DNA of 56,699 nucleotides from an uncultured Collinsella sp. Its GTDB lineage: Bacteria > Actinomycetota > Coriobacteriia > Coriobacteriales > Coriobacteriaceae. The stretch spans positions 1-56,699 of the forward strand of contig UQIW01000018.1 of NCBI GenBank assembly GCA_900541235.1. The letters are read 5' to 3'. Shown one piece after another: positions 1 to 8,072 of the stretch; the stretch's first letter is position 1; each line of letters begins with the position of its first letter. A model generated the notes under the pieces. That model was not told where the DNA came from. It searched no databases and worked only from the letters and a program-made list of their open reading frames with translations. The position numbers and the translations under genes were made by a program.

Positions 1-82
1 CATGTCTCCAGTGGAATACGAGCGGCAATACGCTTGAGGATCCTTAAAAGAAAGTCCAGTTTATCCTTCCCACTCCATTTTT

Positions 83-580
83 ATGCGTGTCGACTTGAGA
101 GTGAAACACGACATCGAGGCCAGGAAGGCGGCAATCGGGCTCTTCGAGCGAGGGCACGGCTTCAAGTCGGCGGCGAAGGCGCTGTCGGTCCCGCGCAACA
201 CCGTGAGACAATGGCTCTACGTATACCGGTCGTTCGGAAGCGAGGTGCTGCTATCCATGGACGGAAAGCAGACCAGGTACACATTCGAGCAGAAGGTCGC
301 CGCCGCCTCGGCCGTGGTCGACGGCGGCATGGGCAAGCAGGACGCCATGAAGGCGTTCGGGGTCATGTCCCTGGCGCCGCTCAAGAGATGGTGCGCGCTC
401 TACCGCGAGGGCGGCGCCGAGGCGCTCAGGCCCAAGCCGAAGGGCAGGCCCAAGGGCTCGAAGGCCAAGCCGCGCGAGCGCACCCGCGAGCAGGAGCTCG
501 AGGAGCGCTGCCGAAGGCTCGAGACCGAGGTGGCCTACCTAAAAAAATTGCGTGCCCTGGTCGAGAGGGACGGGATCTGA
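83..580 (+). CDS. IS3-family transposase OrfA (DNA-binding subunit)
   Basis: This 165-residue protein is OrfA of an IS3 element. It carries two helix-turn-helix segments (about residues 12-45, with SAAKALSVPRNTVRQW, and about 65-110), a basic linker (KPKGRPKGSKAKPRER), and a C-terminal leucine-zipper-like helix ending LETEVAYLKKLRALVE. In this family OrfA binds the element ends and is the N-terminal part of the OrfAB transposase. Its reading frame overlaps orfB, and an A7 run near its 3' end sets up the frameshift. The start at 83 is the first ATG giving the full N-terminal HTH; no strong ribosome binding site is visible. Confidence 0.88.
   Translation: MRVDLRVKHDIEARKAAIGLFERGHGFKSAAKALSVPRNTVRQWLYVYRSFGSEVLLSMDGKQTRYTFEQKVAAASAVVDGGMGKQDAMKAFGVMSLAPLKRWCALYREGGAEALRPKPKGRPKGSKAKPRERTREQELEERCRRLETEVAYLKKLRALVERDGI
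541..547 (+). other. Programmed -1 frameshift slippery site
   Basis: The heptamer A AAA AAA occupies 541-547. It is in phase with orfA (codons AAA at 542-544 and 545-547), followed by TTG. Slipping back one base puts the ribosome in the orfB frame and gives a continuous OrfAB. This is the canonical arrangement for IS3 elements. Confidence 0.8.
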
Positions 581-1452
581 CCAGGGCGAAGGTCGAGGCC
601 GTGAGCGCCCTGCGCGCGGAGGGGTACGAGCTGGGGCGCCTGCTGGAGTGCGCCGGCATGGCCCGGTCCAGCTACTACTACGCGCTGTCGCACCCGGCCA
701 GGCCGACGCGCCCGGAGCTGCGGGGCGCGGTGGCGGAGATCTTCTCGCGCACGGCCAACGGGTGCGGCCACCGCCAGGTCGCCATGTGCCTGCGCGCCGA
801 GCTGGGCGCGCGCATAGCCTACAAGACCGTGCTCAAGATGATGCGGGAGATGGGGGTCCGCTGCGGCATCCGCCGCGAGACCGACTACCATAGGTACAAC
901 TCGTACAGGGGCGTCGTGGGCGAGACGTTCGAGAACGTCATCGGGCGCGACTTCGCCGCCGACGGGCCGTGGCAGAAGATGGGCACCGACGTCACCGAGT
1001 TCAAGCAGCCCTGGGGCAAGGCCTACTTCGCGCCGGTGTACGACTTCGGCAGCAAGGAGATAGTCGCGTGGTCGACGTCGACCAGCCCGAACATGGCGCA
1101 GCAGGCCGAGCTGCTCGACCAGCTGCTGGCGAAGATGCCCGAGGGCGCGACGCCGGTGCTCCACAGCGACATGGGCTGGCAGTACCAGCACGCCGCATGG
1201 TGCGGGAGGCTGAAGGACGCCGGGATCGTCCAGAGCATGTCCAGAAAGGGAAACTGCATCGACAACGGCGCCACCGAGCAGGTCTTCGGCCACATGAAGG
1301 ACGAGTTCTTCCGGGGAAGGACATGGCCCGACTTCGAGTCCTTCAAGGCGGACCTGGACGCGTACGTCGCCCATTGGAACACGAGGCGAAGGCAGGTTAA
1401 ACTGAAGGGGCTGACCCCGGAGGAGTTCCGGAACCAGCCCCTTGCGGCGTAG
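547..1452 (+). CDS. IS3-family transposase OrfB (DDE catalytic part)
   Basis: The catalytic half of the transposase, expressed as OrfAB after the -1 shift at 541-547. It has an HTH_21-type region (SYYYALSHPARPTRPEL, GCGHRQVAMCL) and an rve/RNase H-fold integrase core. The DDE residues are visible: D in MGTDVTEFKQPW, D in LHSDMGWQYQ, and E in IDNGATEQVFGHMKDEF. The C-terminus (AHWNTRRRQVKLKGLTPEEFR) is typical of the family. The reading frame is intact to the stop at 1450-1452, so the transposase looks functional. It has no start codon with a good ribosome binding site of its own, consistent with expression by frameshifting. Confidence 0.9.
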   Translation: MACPGREGRDLTRAKVEAVSALRAEGYELGRLLECAGMARSSYYYALSHPARPTRPELRGAVAEIFSRTANGCGHRQVAMCLRAELGARIAYKTVLKMMREMGVRCGIRRETDYHRYNSYRGVVGETFENVIGRDFAADGPWQKMGTDVTEFKQPWGKAYFAPVYDFGSKEIVAWSTSTSPNMAQQAELLDQLLAKMPEGATPVLHSDMGWQYQHAAWCGRLKDAGIVQSMSRKGNCIDNGATEQVFGHMKDEFFRGRTWPDFESFKADLDAYVAHWNTRRRQVKLKGLTPEEFRNQPLAA

Positions 1453-1492
1453 TTCTTATTTAAGCCGTCCAAGTTTTGGGGTGCAGTTCAGA

Positions 1493-2287
1493 TTAGGAGA
1501 AACTCTCCAGCACACGGCGGAGCTCACGCTGAACGGCATGGTCGCGGTTGCAGCCTACGACGCGATCGGCAACCGCTTTGAGCGCGGGACGCGCGTTTTC
1601 CATCGCGCAGCCCGTGCCGACAAAGCGAATGATCTCGTAGTCGTTCATCGAGTCGCCAAACGCCATGACCTCGTCGCGTTCGACGCCATAGTGCTCCATG
1701 AGCTGCTCGATTCCCGAGGCTTTCGACACACCGGGCTGCATGGCATCGATCCATGCGTTTCCAGAAGGCGCAAAGGTAAAGAGCTGGCCAAGCTCGCGCT
1801 GCAGTACGTAGGCACTGTCCATAACGGCACAGTCATCGCAAAAGATACTCGCCTTGATGATATTTACGCTGGGATCGGGCAGCTCCCAAATGCGCTCGGC
1901 ATTGGGAAGGTCCTTATCGACCTCACGCACGAACTTGCACTCGTCATCGAGCAGGAAGGACTTGGTTCGGTCAAAGAGCGCAAGATGCAGATTGGGAAAC
2001 GTCCTGACGGCTTGGGCGAGCCTTCGAATCGCCAGGTGCGAATACACCTCACGGTCTACCATCTTACCGTCGGCGTAGACCTGGGCGCCGTTAGCGGCGA
2101 CAAAGTCCATCTTGTCGCGAACGGGCGCAAAGAACTCACACAGGCGATCGTAGCGACGACCTGACGATGCAGCGAAATGCACACCATGCTCGTGTAGCGC
2201 CAGAATCAGTTCGTAGGTCTCGGGAGGCACCTGGCCGTTTTCGTCAAGCAGTGTGCCGTCCATATCGGATGCAATCAGTTTAAACAT
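1493..2287 (-). CDS. Cof-type HAD-IIB family phosphatase
   Basis: A 264-residue haloacid-dehalogenase-superfamily hydrolase of the Cof/YidA type, which dephosphorylates small phosphorylated metabolites such as sugar phosphates or cofactors; the substrate cannot be read from sequence. Motif I is DMDGTLLDE (nucleophile Asp) near the N-terminus, motif II lies in AASSGR, motif III is the Lys in VSKASGIEQL, and motif IV is AFGDSMNDYEII. Full length for the family, so the IS that ends 2 bp beyond its stop has not removed recognisable sequence. Start ATG at 2287 with AAGGGAGC just upstream; that ribosome binding site is inside a hairpin. Confidence 0.9.
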   Translation of the reverse strand: MFKLIASDMDGTLLDENGQVPPETYELILALHEHGVHFAASSGRRYDRLCEFFAPVRDKMDFVAANGAQVYADGKMVDREVYSHLAIRRLAQAVRTFPNLHLALFDRTKSFLLDDECKFVREVDKDLPNAERIWELPDPSVNIIKASIFCDDCAVMDSAYVLQRELGQLFTFAPSGNAWIDAMQPGVSKASGIEQLMEHYGVERDEVMAFGDSMNDYEIIRFVGTGCAMENARPALKAVADRVVGCNRDHAVQRELRRVLESFS

Positions 2288-2292
2288 AGAAA

Positions 2293-2354
2293 AGCTCCCT
2301 TCGGGCTTGTTGGAATCGAACGCGTATCCGATTCCAACGTACCCAAAGGGAGCT
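2293..2354 (-). promoter_or_regulatory. Nested hairpin before the HAD gene, terminator-like, covering its ribosome binding site
   Basis: Read on the minus strand, AGCTCCCTT (2346-2354) pairs perfectly with AAGGGAGCT (2293-2301). Inside it a second perfect 10-bp stem (2309-2318 with 2329-2338) has a 10-nt loop. The 3' arm is followed by TTTT and then the ATG at 2287. It can act as the terminator of the upstream adenine deaminase gene. The same arm contains the Shine-Dalgarno sequence of the HAD gene, so the structure could also limit its translation. Confidence 0.6.
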
Positions 2355-2413
2355 CAAATAAGACTCCGCGGGCGTAAACGTTACAACTAGTCGTTTAAGT
2401 GCGTCCCCGATGA

Positions 2414-4234
2414 CTAGTCGGCGTAGGTGAAGGTGGTGACGTCGAACATGCCCTCGGGGCGGATGCGGAGCGTCGGAATCACCGGCAGGGGCAGGAAGAT
2501 GATGCCCATGATGGGATCGAGCGGCGGCTCAATACCCATGGCGCGCGCCTTGACCATAAAGTCGTCGTGCTGCGCGGCGACATCCTCGGCCGTGCCTTCG
2601 CTCATAAGGCCACCGAGCGCCAGCGGAATGCGCGCCACGACCTCGCCGTTGCGCACCAGCACGTGGCCGCCCTGGCCCACGGCCTCAACGGCAGTCATCA
2701 TATCCGCCGCATTGTCGCCCACCACGCACACGTTGTGCGAGTCGTGGCCGATCGTCGAGGCGATAGCGCCGCCTGTGATGGTAAAGCCGCGCACCCAGCC
2801 GCGGCCGATATGCTTGCCGACGAGCCCCATGCCGGCGGGACCGTCGCCATCGGCGCCCTCGGCCTGCAGCGACACGCCGCGACCGTGACGTTCGATCAGC
2901 ATAATGCGGCGCAGACCCTCGGCATTCTCGGGACGAACCATGCCCGTGATGGCCTTGCCCGGCACCACGTCGATCACGGCCTCGCCCGGCTTAAAGGCAT
3001 AGTCGAACACGTCGAGCGATAGCTTCGGCAGCTTAACGGAAGCACGCAGCTCATCGGCAAGCGCTGCGACCTCGGCGGTCTCGGGCGCAACCTCGCCCAC
3101 AAAAGTGCCGTCCTGTGCCACGAGCGCGCCGGCTGCATACACGCGATGCGGAGCCGTGGCAAACGTCAGGTCGTTGAGCACCAACAGGTCGGCACGCTTG
3201 CCCGGGGCGATGGCGCCACGCAGTTCGTGCGGGTCGCGGCAACCGTGGTCCAGGCCAAACGCCTCGGCCGTGGACAGGGACGCCATAGAGATGGCAACCA
3301 CGGGGTCAATACCGGCCTCGATAGCCACGCGGCAGGCGTTGTCGATCATGCCGGTCGAAAGCGCGTCGGAAGGGGCGCGGTCGTCGGTCGCAAAGCAGCA
3401 ACGGCGAGCACGGGCGGGGTTTTCCAGCAGCATAGGCGACAGGTTGGCAAGGTCATGGCTGCAGGTGCCCTCGCGCAGCATGACATACATGCCGCGGGAT
3501 AGCTTGTCGAGCGCTTCCTCGGGAATCGTCGACTCGTGGTCGGCGATAATACCCGCTGCGGCATAGGCGTTGAGATCCTTGCCGGCAACAAGCGGAGCAT
3601 GGCCGTCGACCTGCTTGGACGGCGTCTGGTCGGCAGCATCGATGCGAGCACAGGTCTCGGGGTCGGCCATAAAGACGCCCGGCAGGTTCATCATTTCGCC
3701 CAGACCAAAGACATCGCCTGGATGCTCGGCAAAAAACGCCTGCATATCGGCAGCCGAAATAACGGCACCGGCCTGCTCGTCGGGCAGCGCGGGCACGCAC
3801 GAAGGCATCATGTACTTGATGGAGATGGGTGCGCGGCGGCCGTCCTCGATCATAAAGCGCAAGCCGTCGAGACCGGCAACATTGGCAATCTCGTGGCTGT
3901 CGGCAATGGCAGTGGTAGTACCGCGCGTCGCGGCCATGCGAGCATACTCGGCGGGACGGATGTTCGAAGACTCGATATGCAGATGCCCGTCAATAAAACC
4001 GGGAGCGAGATAGCGACCCTGGCAGTCGATGACCTCAGTTGCCTCGTAGGTGCCAGCGGCATCGTCGCGACCATCGTAGAGCACGCCGACGATTACACCG
4101 TCCTTGACAGCAACGCTACCGGGCGCCACACGCTGGCCATACACGTCGACAATCTGCGCATTGGTAAACAGCGTGTCGACGGGCACGCGCCCCTCGGCGG
4201 CCTCGATCACAGACCTCATGACCTCAACGGACAT
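2414..4234 (-). CDS. ade: Adenine deaminase
   Basis: Hydrolyses adenine to hypoxanthine and ammonia in purine salvage; an amidohydrolase-superfamily enzyme with a binuclear metal site. Seen in the 606-residue product: the metal motif PGFIDGHLHIESSN (HxH about residues 84-86), ADSHEIANVAG, GHAPLV, ADHESTIPEEAL and CFATDDRAPSDAL, in the order of AdeC enzymes, plus the C-terminal composite barrel. I chose the ATG at 4234 because AAAGGAG lies at good spacing just upstream; a longer frame to 4330 begins in the promoter region. It stands apart from the purine-degradation locus at 23-56 kb but feeds the same hypoxanthine pool. Confidence 0.93.
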   Translation of the reverse strand: MSVEVMRSVIEAAEGRVPVDTLFTNAQIVDVYGQRVAPGSVAVKDGVIVGVLYDGRDDAAGTYEATEVIDCQGRYLAPGFIDGHLHIESSNIRPAEYARMAATRGTTTAIADSHEIANVAGLDGLRFMIEDGRRAPISIKYMMPSCVPALPDEQAGAVISAADMQAFFAEHPGDVFGLGEMMNLPGVFMADPETCARIDAADQTPSKQVDGHAPLVAGKDLNAYAAAGIIADHESTIPEEALDKLSRGMYVMLREGTCSHDLANLSPMLLENPARARRCCFATDDRAPSDALSTGMIDNACRVAIEAGIDPVVAISMASLSTAEAFGLDHGCRDPHELRGAIAPGKRADLLVLNDLTFATAPHRVYAAGALVAQDGTFVGEVAPETAEVAALADELRASVKLPKLSLDVFDYAFKPGEAVIDVVPGKAITGMVRPENAEGLRRIMLIERHGRGVSLQAEGADGDGPAGMGLVGKHIGRGWVRGFTITGGAIASTIGHDSHNVCVVGDNAADMMTAVEAVGQGGHVLVRNGEVVARIPLALGGLMSEGTAEDVAAQHDDFMVKARAMGIEPPLDPIMGIIFLPLPVIPTLRIRPEGMFDVTTFTYAD

Positions 4235-4260
4235 ACATACTCCTTTAACCGTAGAAAAAA

Positions 4261-4330
4261 GCTGCGGAGCGGACAGACCTTCACCGCAGCAAACCAATAG
4301 CCATTGTATGCCCAAACGATGGGTCAACAA
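4261..4330 (-). promoter_or_regulatory. Promoter and hairpin-T6 leader of ade
   Basis: On the minus strand a -35-like TTGTTG (complement of 4325-4330) and a -10 TACAAT (complement of 4303-4308) are 16 bp apart. Right after the expected transcript start is a hairpin, GCTGCGG (4284-4290) with CCGCAGC (4261-4267), followed directly by TTTTTT and then AAAGGAG and the ade start. The hairpin plus T-run has the form of an intrinsic terminator placed in the leader, so attenuation is possible. No purine-riboswitch aptamer could be recognised. Confidence 0.5.
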
Positions 4331-4394
4331 TACGCCTCTCCGCTTAACGGCACACGCTGCTCAGCGCAATGGGGGCAGGTTACTTTGCACCAAT

Positions 4395-4468
4395 GACAAG
4401 GAGTGTCCCAAAGTGCCGGCACAAAAGGAACGTCCCCAAGTGCCACAAAAGGAACGTCCCCAAGTGCC
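4395..4468. repeat. Tandem 24-bp GGAACGTCCCC repeat
   Basis: Two identical 24-bp units (4421-4444 and 4445-4468) contain AAAAGGAACGTCCCCAAGTG. They are preceded by a diverged unit at 4395-4417 (AAGGAGTGTCCCAAAGTGCC). They lie between ade and tyrS. Similar GGGGACGTTCC-type intergenic repeats are, from memory, common in several anaerobe genomes. No coding potential. Confidence 0.7.
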
Positions 4469-4506
4469 AACAACGGAAGCGCCGATGTTTTGGCAACGGC
4501 AGCGAA

Positions 4507-4603
4507 CGGGCCGCATTTGAGACAAGGTGACGTGAAACGAAAGGGCGCTGACCTTCTGGTCGCGCCCTTGAAGTTGAACGTCAGATTGTCCAAATGCGGC
4601 CCG
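4507..4603 (-). ncRNA. Structured palindromic element, copy 1 (3' of tyrS)
   Basis: A 97-nt imperfect palindrome. The outer 13-bp stem is perfect (4507-4519 with 4591-4603); the next helices are GACGT/ACGTC and AAGGGCGC/GCGCCCTT, and the apex is GACC-4 nt-GGTC. An internal loop of GAAACGA on one side and GAAGTTGA on the other separates the helices. The same loop and apex, with different stem sequences, occur at 16660-16747. It starts 40 nt after the tyrS stop. It may be a 3'-UTR RNA structure or a MITE-like DNA element; the strand given follows the upstream gene. Confidence 0.55.
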
Positions 4604-4619
4604 CGCAGCGTCGGCCGGT

Positions 4620-4641
4620 CCGCCGTTCGTTAGAACGGCGG
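4620..4641 (-). terminator. Hairpin just after the tyrS stop
   Basis: CCGCCGTTC (4620-4628) pairs perfectly with GAACGGCGG (4633-4641), 9 bp with a short loop, 2 nt beyond the tyrS stop. No T-run follows, so it is only a weak candidate for an intrinsic terminator and may instead stabilise the 3' end. Confidence 0.4.
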
Positions 4642-4643
4642 AA

Positions 4644-5855
4644 CTAAATCAACTTGAAACCCTTGCGCTTGCCCACGGAGAGGGTGTCGCCAAGCTTGAG
4701 GGCGCTCGGATCGATGTTGTAGCTCTTGGGAGCCACGGCCTTGCCGTTGATCTTGACGCCGCCGCCGTCGATATCGCGACGAGCCTGGCCGGCGCTCGCC
4801 GAAAGGCCCAAGTCCTTGAGCAGGCCGGCGAGGTAGATCTGGCCCTCGTCGTTGACGGTCAGCTCGACATGCTTCTCGGGGAAGTCGGCAAGCTGGCCCT
4901 CCTTGAACACGCGGTCGAACTCGGCCTGAGCCTCGTCTCCGGCGCCGGCGCCGTGGTAGGTGTCGCACAGGTCGCGACCCAGAGCGCGCTTGAGCTCATA
5001 GGGATCGGCAGAGCCGTCGGCCAGGGCGGCGTCGATCTTGTCGACCTCGGCCGGGGTGAGCGAGCTGGCCAGACGATAGTACTTGCCGATCATCTCGTCG
5101 GGGATGGACATGGTCTTGCCGAACATGTCCTTGGGCGCGTCGGTCAGGCCGATGTAGTTGCCGTATGACTTGGACATCTTGCGCACGCCGTCGGTACCCT
5201 CGAGCAGCGGCATGGTGAGCGCGATCTGCGGCTCCATGCCCATCTTCTCCATGAGCTCACGGCCAGCGAGCAGGTTGAAGAGCTGATCGGTGCCGCCCAT
5301 CTCGACGTCGGCCTTGATCTGCACGGAGTCGAAAGCCTGCATCACGGGATACAGGAACTCATGCAGGGCGATCGGCGTCTGAGACTGGTAGCGCTTGGTA
5401 AAGTCGTCGCGCTCGAGAATACGGGCGACGGTGAACTTGGAGCACACCTGCAGCAGACCGGCAAGGTCCATCGAAAGGATCCAATCGCCGTTGTGCACGA
5501 TGGTAGTCTTCTCGGGATCCAGGATCTTCATGGCCTGGCTCACGTAGGTCTCGGCGTTGGCCTCGATCTGCTCCTGCGAAAGCTGCGGACGGGTGGAGTT
5601 CTTGCCCGAGGGATCGCCAATCAGCGCGGTACCGTTGCCGATGATAAGGGTGACGTTGTGGCCCAGGTCCTGGAACTGACGCATCTTGCGCAGCGGCACG
5701 GCGTGGCCCAGGTGCAGGTCGGGGCTGGTGGGGTCGACGCCGAGCTTGATGTTGAGGGGCTCGCCCTTCTCAAGCTTCTTGCGAAGGTCGGCCTCGGGAA
5801 CGATCTGCGCGGCGCCCGAGGTGATGATACGCATTTGCTCGTCAACAGACAGCAT
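4644..5855 (-). CDS. tyrS: Tyrosyl-tRNA synthetase
   Basis: Charges tRNA-Tyr with tyrosine in the cytoplasm. The 403-residue protein shows the class I Rossmann core with a HIGH-type motif in DLHLGHAVPLRKMRQF, the tyrosine-binding region GGTDQLFNLLAGREL, and the KMSKS loop as KMSKSYGNYIGL. Its C-terminal S4 RNA-binding domain includes ARRDIDGGGVKINGKAV. Length is standard for a bacterial TyrS. ATG at 5855 has AAAGGAGG just upstream. A hairpin (AGCACCGCCG... GGGTGCT) lies in the short leader, but no T-box consensus is present. It follows the U32 peptidase gene by 96 bp on the same strand. Confidence 0.96.
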   Translation of the reverse strand: MLSVDEQMRIITSGAAQIVPEADLRKKLEKGEPLNIKLGVDPTSPDLHLGHAVPLRKMRQFQDLGHNVTLIIGNGTALIGDPSGKNSTRPQLSQEQIEANAETYVSQAMKILDPEKTTIVHNGDWILSMDLAGLLQVCSKFTVARILERDDFTKRYQSQTPIALHEFLYPVMQAFDSVQIKADVEMGGTDQLFNLLAGRELMEKMGMEPQIALTMPLLEGTDGVRKMSKSYGNYIGLTDAPKDMFGKTMSIPDEMIGKYYRLASSLTPAEVDKIDAALADGSADPYELKRALGRDLCDTYHGAGAGDEAQAEFDRVFKEGQLADFPEKHVELTVNDEGQIYLAGLLKDLGLSASAGQARRDIDGGGVKINGKAVAPKSYNIDPSALKLGDTLSVGKRKGFKLI

Positions 5856-5951
5856 TGGGTATCCTCCTTTTGCTATAGCACCCTCGCCGAAAACGGCGGT
5901 GCTGGAAGTCCATAAACTCTCTTATGATAACAAACTGACGCGACGCGGCAC

Positions 5952-7910
5952 CTACGACAGGAAAATCCTCGTCCTTCCGCATGCGTCAATGGCAACTGGC
6001 AGACGTGTACCGTCACGCTCGACCAGATAGCGCACCTGCCGACGACGCAAGCAGTCGCGGCAACGGACCTGTCCCGTCGCATCGGTGGCGCAGACGCCCT
6101 CGGCGGTCAGCAGGCAGTGCTCGCACACCATAAGCTCGGGACGGTTGGCATCGACCGGACCCAAGACGCCGGGTTCAGCAGCCAGCTCGGCAATACGCTC
6201 CGCATCATTGCCGAGCAACTCGGCCGGCAAGTACACCCGCCCCGCACCGATTCCGCGCAGCCAGGTAAGCGTGGCCCGATTCGCGCAGAACACCGGCGCC
6301 GCCACGTCAAACGTCACGCCCAGCTCGCGAGCGATCACCACCTGTCCCAGGTTGCGGCAGACGACGCGCCCGGCACGCTGTATCAGTGAGCGAGTCCGGT
6401 CAGCGTCACCCGTGCGGCACACCTCGTCAAGCACCACAACGACGTCGGACAAATCGAGTTCTCCACGCGGGTCGGCATCCATCAGCTGCCAAGCAAAAAC
6501 CATGCGAGCGGGAACCGCGCACTCCACCGACTCCGTCGACGTACCGCCATCCACCGCAACGCCCTCAAAGGGCAGCACCTCAACGGCACGCGCAACGGGC
6601 GCAATCGCATCCGCCTCGGCCCGCATGCGCTCCAACACCGCCGCCGTCTGATCCAATACGCCGGCGCTGCGAATCAGGTACACCTCGCAGCCCGCGTCCA
6701 CCTTACGCTTGCAATGCACGACGACGCGCTTCCCCGCTGCTGCATCCACCGGGCAGGGCACCTGCGGCCAGCGCTTGGGTACATCGGGACGCGCGTCGAC
6801 ACCCGGATAGAACCGAATCTCGAGCGTGTCACCCGCCGCCACGGCGGCGTCGAGCTCAACGGTCACCTCTTCGTGGCCCACAGCAACCAAGCGCCCCACG
6901 CGCACGCCCTGGTTAATTGCGCGCTCAAAGCTCATCAGCTCGGCACCCGAACGTCCTCGCAGGTACGCATCGGTAAACCCACGGTTAAACGACCTTCCCA
7001 GCTCGCGCTCAAGCTCTTCCACGGCACCGGGGTCCCGCGCGCCGTCGCACAGCATATCGAGTGCCCGGCGCCACACCCGCACCACGTTGAATACGTAATC
7101 GGGGTTCTTCATGCGCCCCTCGATCTTGAGCGACGCCACGCCGACATCTACAAGCTCGGGCAGATGCGCAATACCCAGATAGTCGCGCGGGCACAGCAGG
7201 CGATCTCCCTCGACGGCGACAACGCTCTGCCCCGCCTCGTCCACCAGGTCGTACGCCAGACGGCACGGCTGCGTGCAGTCGCCGCGCATCGCCGAGCGCC
7301 CACGCCGCAGGGCCGAGAACTCGCACGCCCCCGAATAGCCGATGCAAATCGCACCGTGGCAGAATACCTCGATGGGCACGCCCGTGGCACATAGCGCCGC
7401 AATCTCGTCGACCGTCAGCTCGCGTGCCGTCGTCACGCGCTCGACCCCCAGCTCATCGGCGGCAAGCCGCACGGCGCCTTCGCTATGAACGCCCGCCTGC
7501 GTGGACAGGTGAATCTCGACCCCGGGAATCGCCGCGCGCAGCGCGCAGGCCAACCCGGCATCGGCGACAATCAGAGCATCGGCGCCCAGCTCCAGTGCAT
7601 GAGCTCCCAACGCCACCGCGTCGGACAGTTCATCGTCAAACACGAACACGTTGAGCGTCACGTACACGCGCACGCCATGGGCATGCGCCACGGCACAGCC
7701 GCGCGCAAACTCGTCATCCGTAAAGCCATGGGCGCTCACACGGGCGTTAAAGCCGCCCAGCCCCGCATAGATGGCATCGGCGCCCGCGGCGATGGCCGCA
7801 AGCATCTGGTCGAGCCCGCCTGCAGGCGCCAGCAGCTCGGGCAGCGCCGCACCGGCAGCATCCAGTCCAGTCTCGTATTGTCTGCTCGGCCCCATCGTCC
7901 GAATCGCCAT
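5952..7910 (-). CDS. U32 family peptidase / RlhA-like rRNA hydroxylation protein
   Basis: A 652-residue member of peptidase family U32. Several relatives (RlhA, TrhP) are now known as prephenate-dependent RNA hydroxylation proteins rather than proteases. N-terminal TIM-barrel signatures are ELLAPAGGLDQMLAAIAAGA, IYAGLGGFNAR and HLSTQAG. The U32 hallmark region is EVFCHGAICIGYSGACEFS with the following cysteines in GDCTQPCRLAYDL, then LCPRDYL and SLKIEGRMK. The C-terminus carries a Cys cluster (CEHCLLTAEGVC, CRDC) that may bind metal or an Fe-S cluster. I chose ATG 7910 (TAAGGAG 7-8 nt upstream) over the longer frame to 7937. It is divergent from the PBP gene. Confidence 0.88.
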   Translation of the reverse strand: MAIRTMGPSRQYETGLDAAGAALPELLAPAGGLDQMLAAIAAGADAIYAGLGGFNARVSAHGFTDDEFARGCAVAHAHGVRVYVTLNVFVFDDELSDAVALGAHALELGADALIVADAGLACALRAAIPGVEIHLSTQAGVHSEGAVRLAADELGVERVTTARELTVDEIAALCATGVPIEVFCHGAICIGYSGACEFSALRRGRSAMRGDCTQPCRLAYDLVDEAGQSVVAVEGDRLLCPRDYLGIAHLPELVDVGVASLKIEGRMKNPDYVFNVVRVWRRALDMLCDGARDPGAVEELERELGRSFNRGFTDAYLRGRSGAELMSFERAINQGVRVGRLVAVGHEEVTVELDAAVAAGDTLEIRFYPGVDARPDVPKRWPQVPCPVDAAAGKRVVVHCKRKVDAGCEVYLIRSAGVLDQTAAVLERMRAEADAIAPVARAVEVLPFEGVAVDGGTSTESVECAVPARMVFAWQLMDADPRGELDLSDVVVVLDEVCRTGDADRTRSLIQRAGRVVCRNLGQVVIARELGVTFDVAAPVFCANRATLTWLRGIGAGRVYLPAELLGNDAERIAELAAEPGVLGPVDANRPELMVCEHCLLTAEGVCATDATGQVRCRDCLRRRQVRYLVERDGTRLPVAIDACGRTRIFLS

Positions 7911-8072
7911 CGACAAACTCCTTACCAAGGTATGCATTCACTCTGAAAAATGCCGTCTTCCAGCATACACGAGGCCTCGCGCACCCCGTTTGGTTTATCG
8001 TGTAATAACTTATGTCCATCCTGCCCCGACGGCACATCCACCGTCCGGCACGACATACCTGGAGGTCAATAT

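Larger units (their letters stand above)
35..1490 (+). mobile_element. IS3-family insertion sequence (IS150-like), left end unresolved
   Basis: The right end is clear. The outward-facing terminus at 1466-1490, read inward, begins TGAACTGCACCCCAAAAC followed by TTGGAC, the style of IS150-type ends. It terminates in CA at 1489-1490. The element carries overlapping orfA and orfB with a -1 slippery run. A matching left inverted repeat is not convincing. A TG at 35-36 is the best guess, but the segment to about 60 matches the right end poorly, so the left end may be diverged or truncated. The element stops 2 bp before the stop codon of the convergent HAD gene. Confidence 0.75.

Noticed and set aside
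4235..4330. Purine riboswitch before ade
   Set aside because: No conserved three-way-junction core could be found; only the hairpin followed by T6 remains.
5856..5951. T-box riboswitch before tyrS
   Set aside because: The leader is under 100 nt and lacks the conserved T-box sequence and specifier stem; only a simple hairpin is present.
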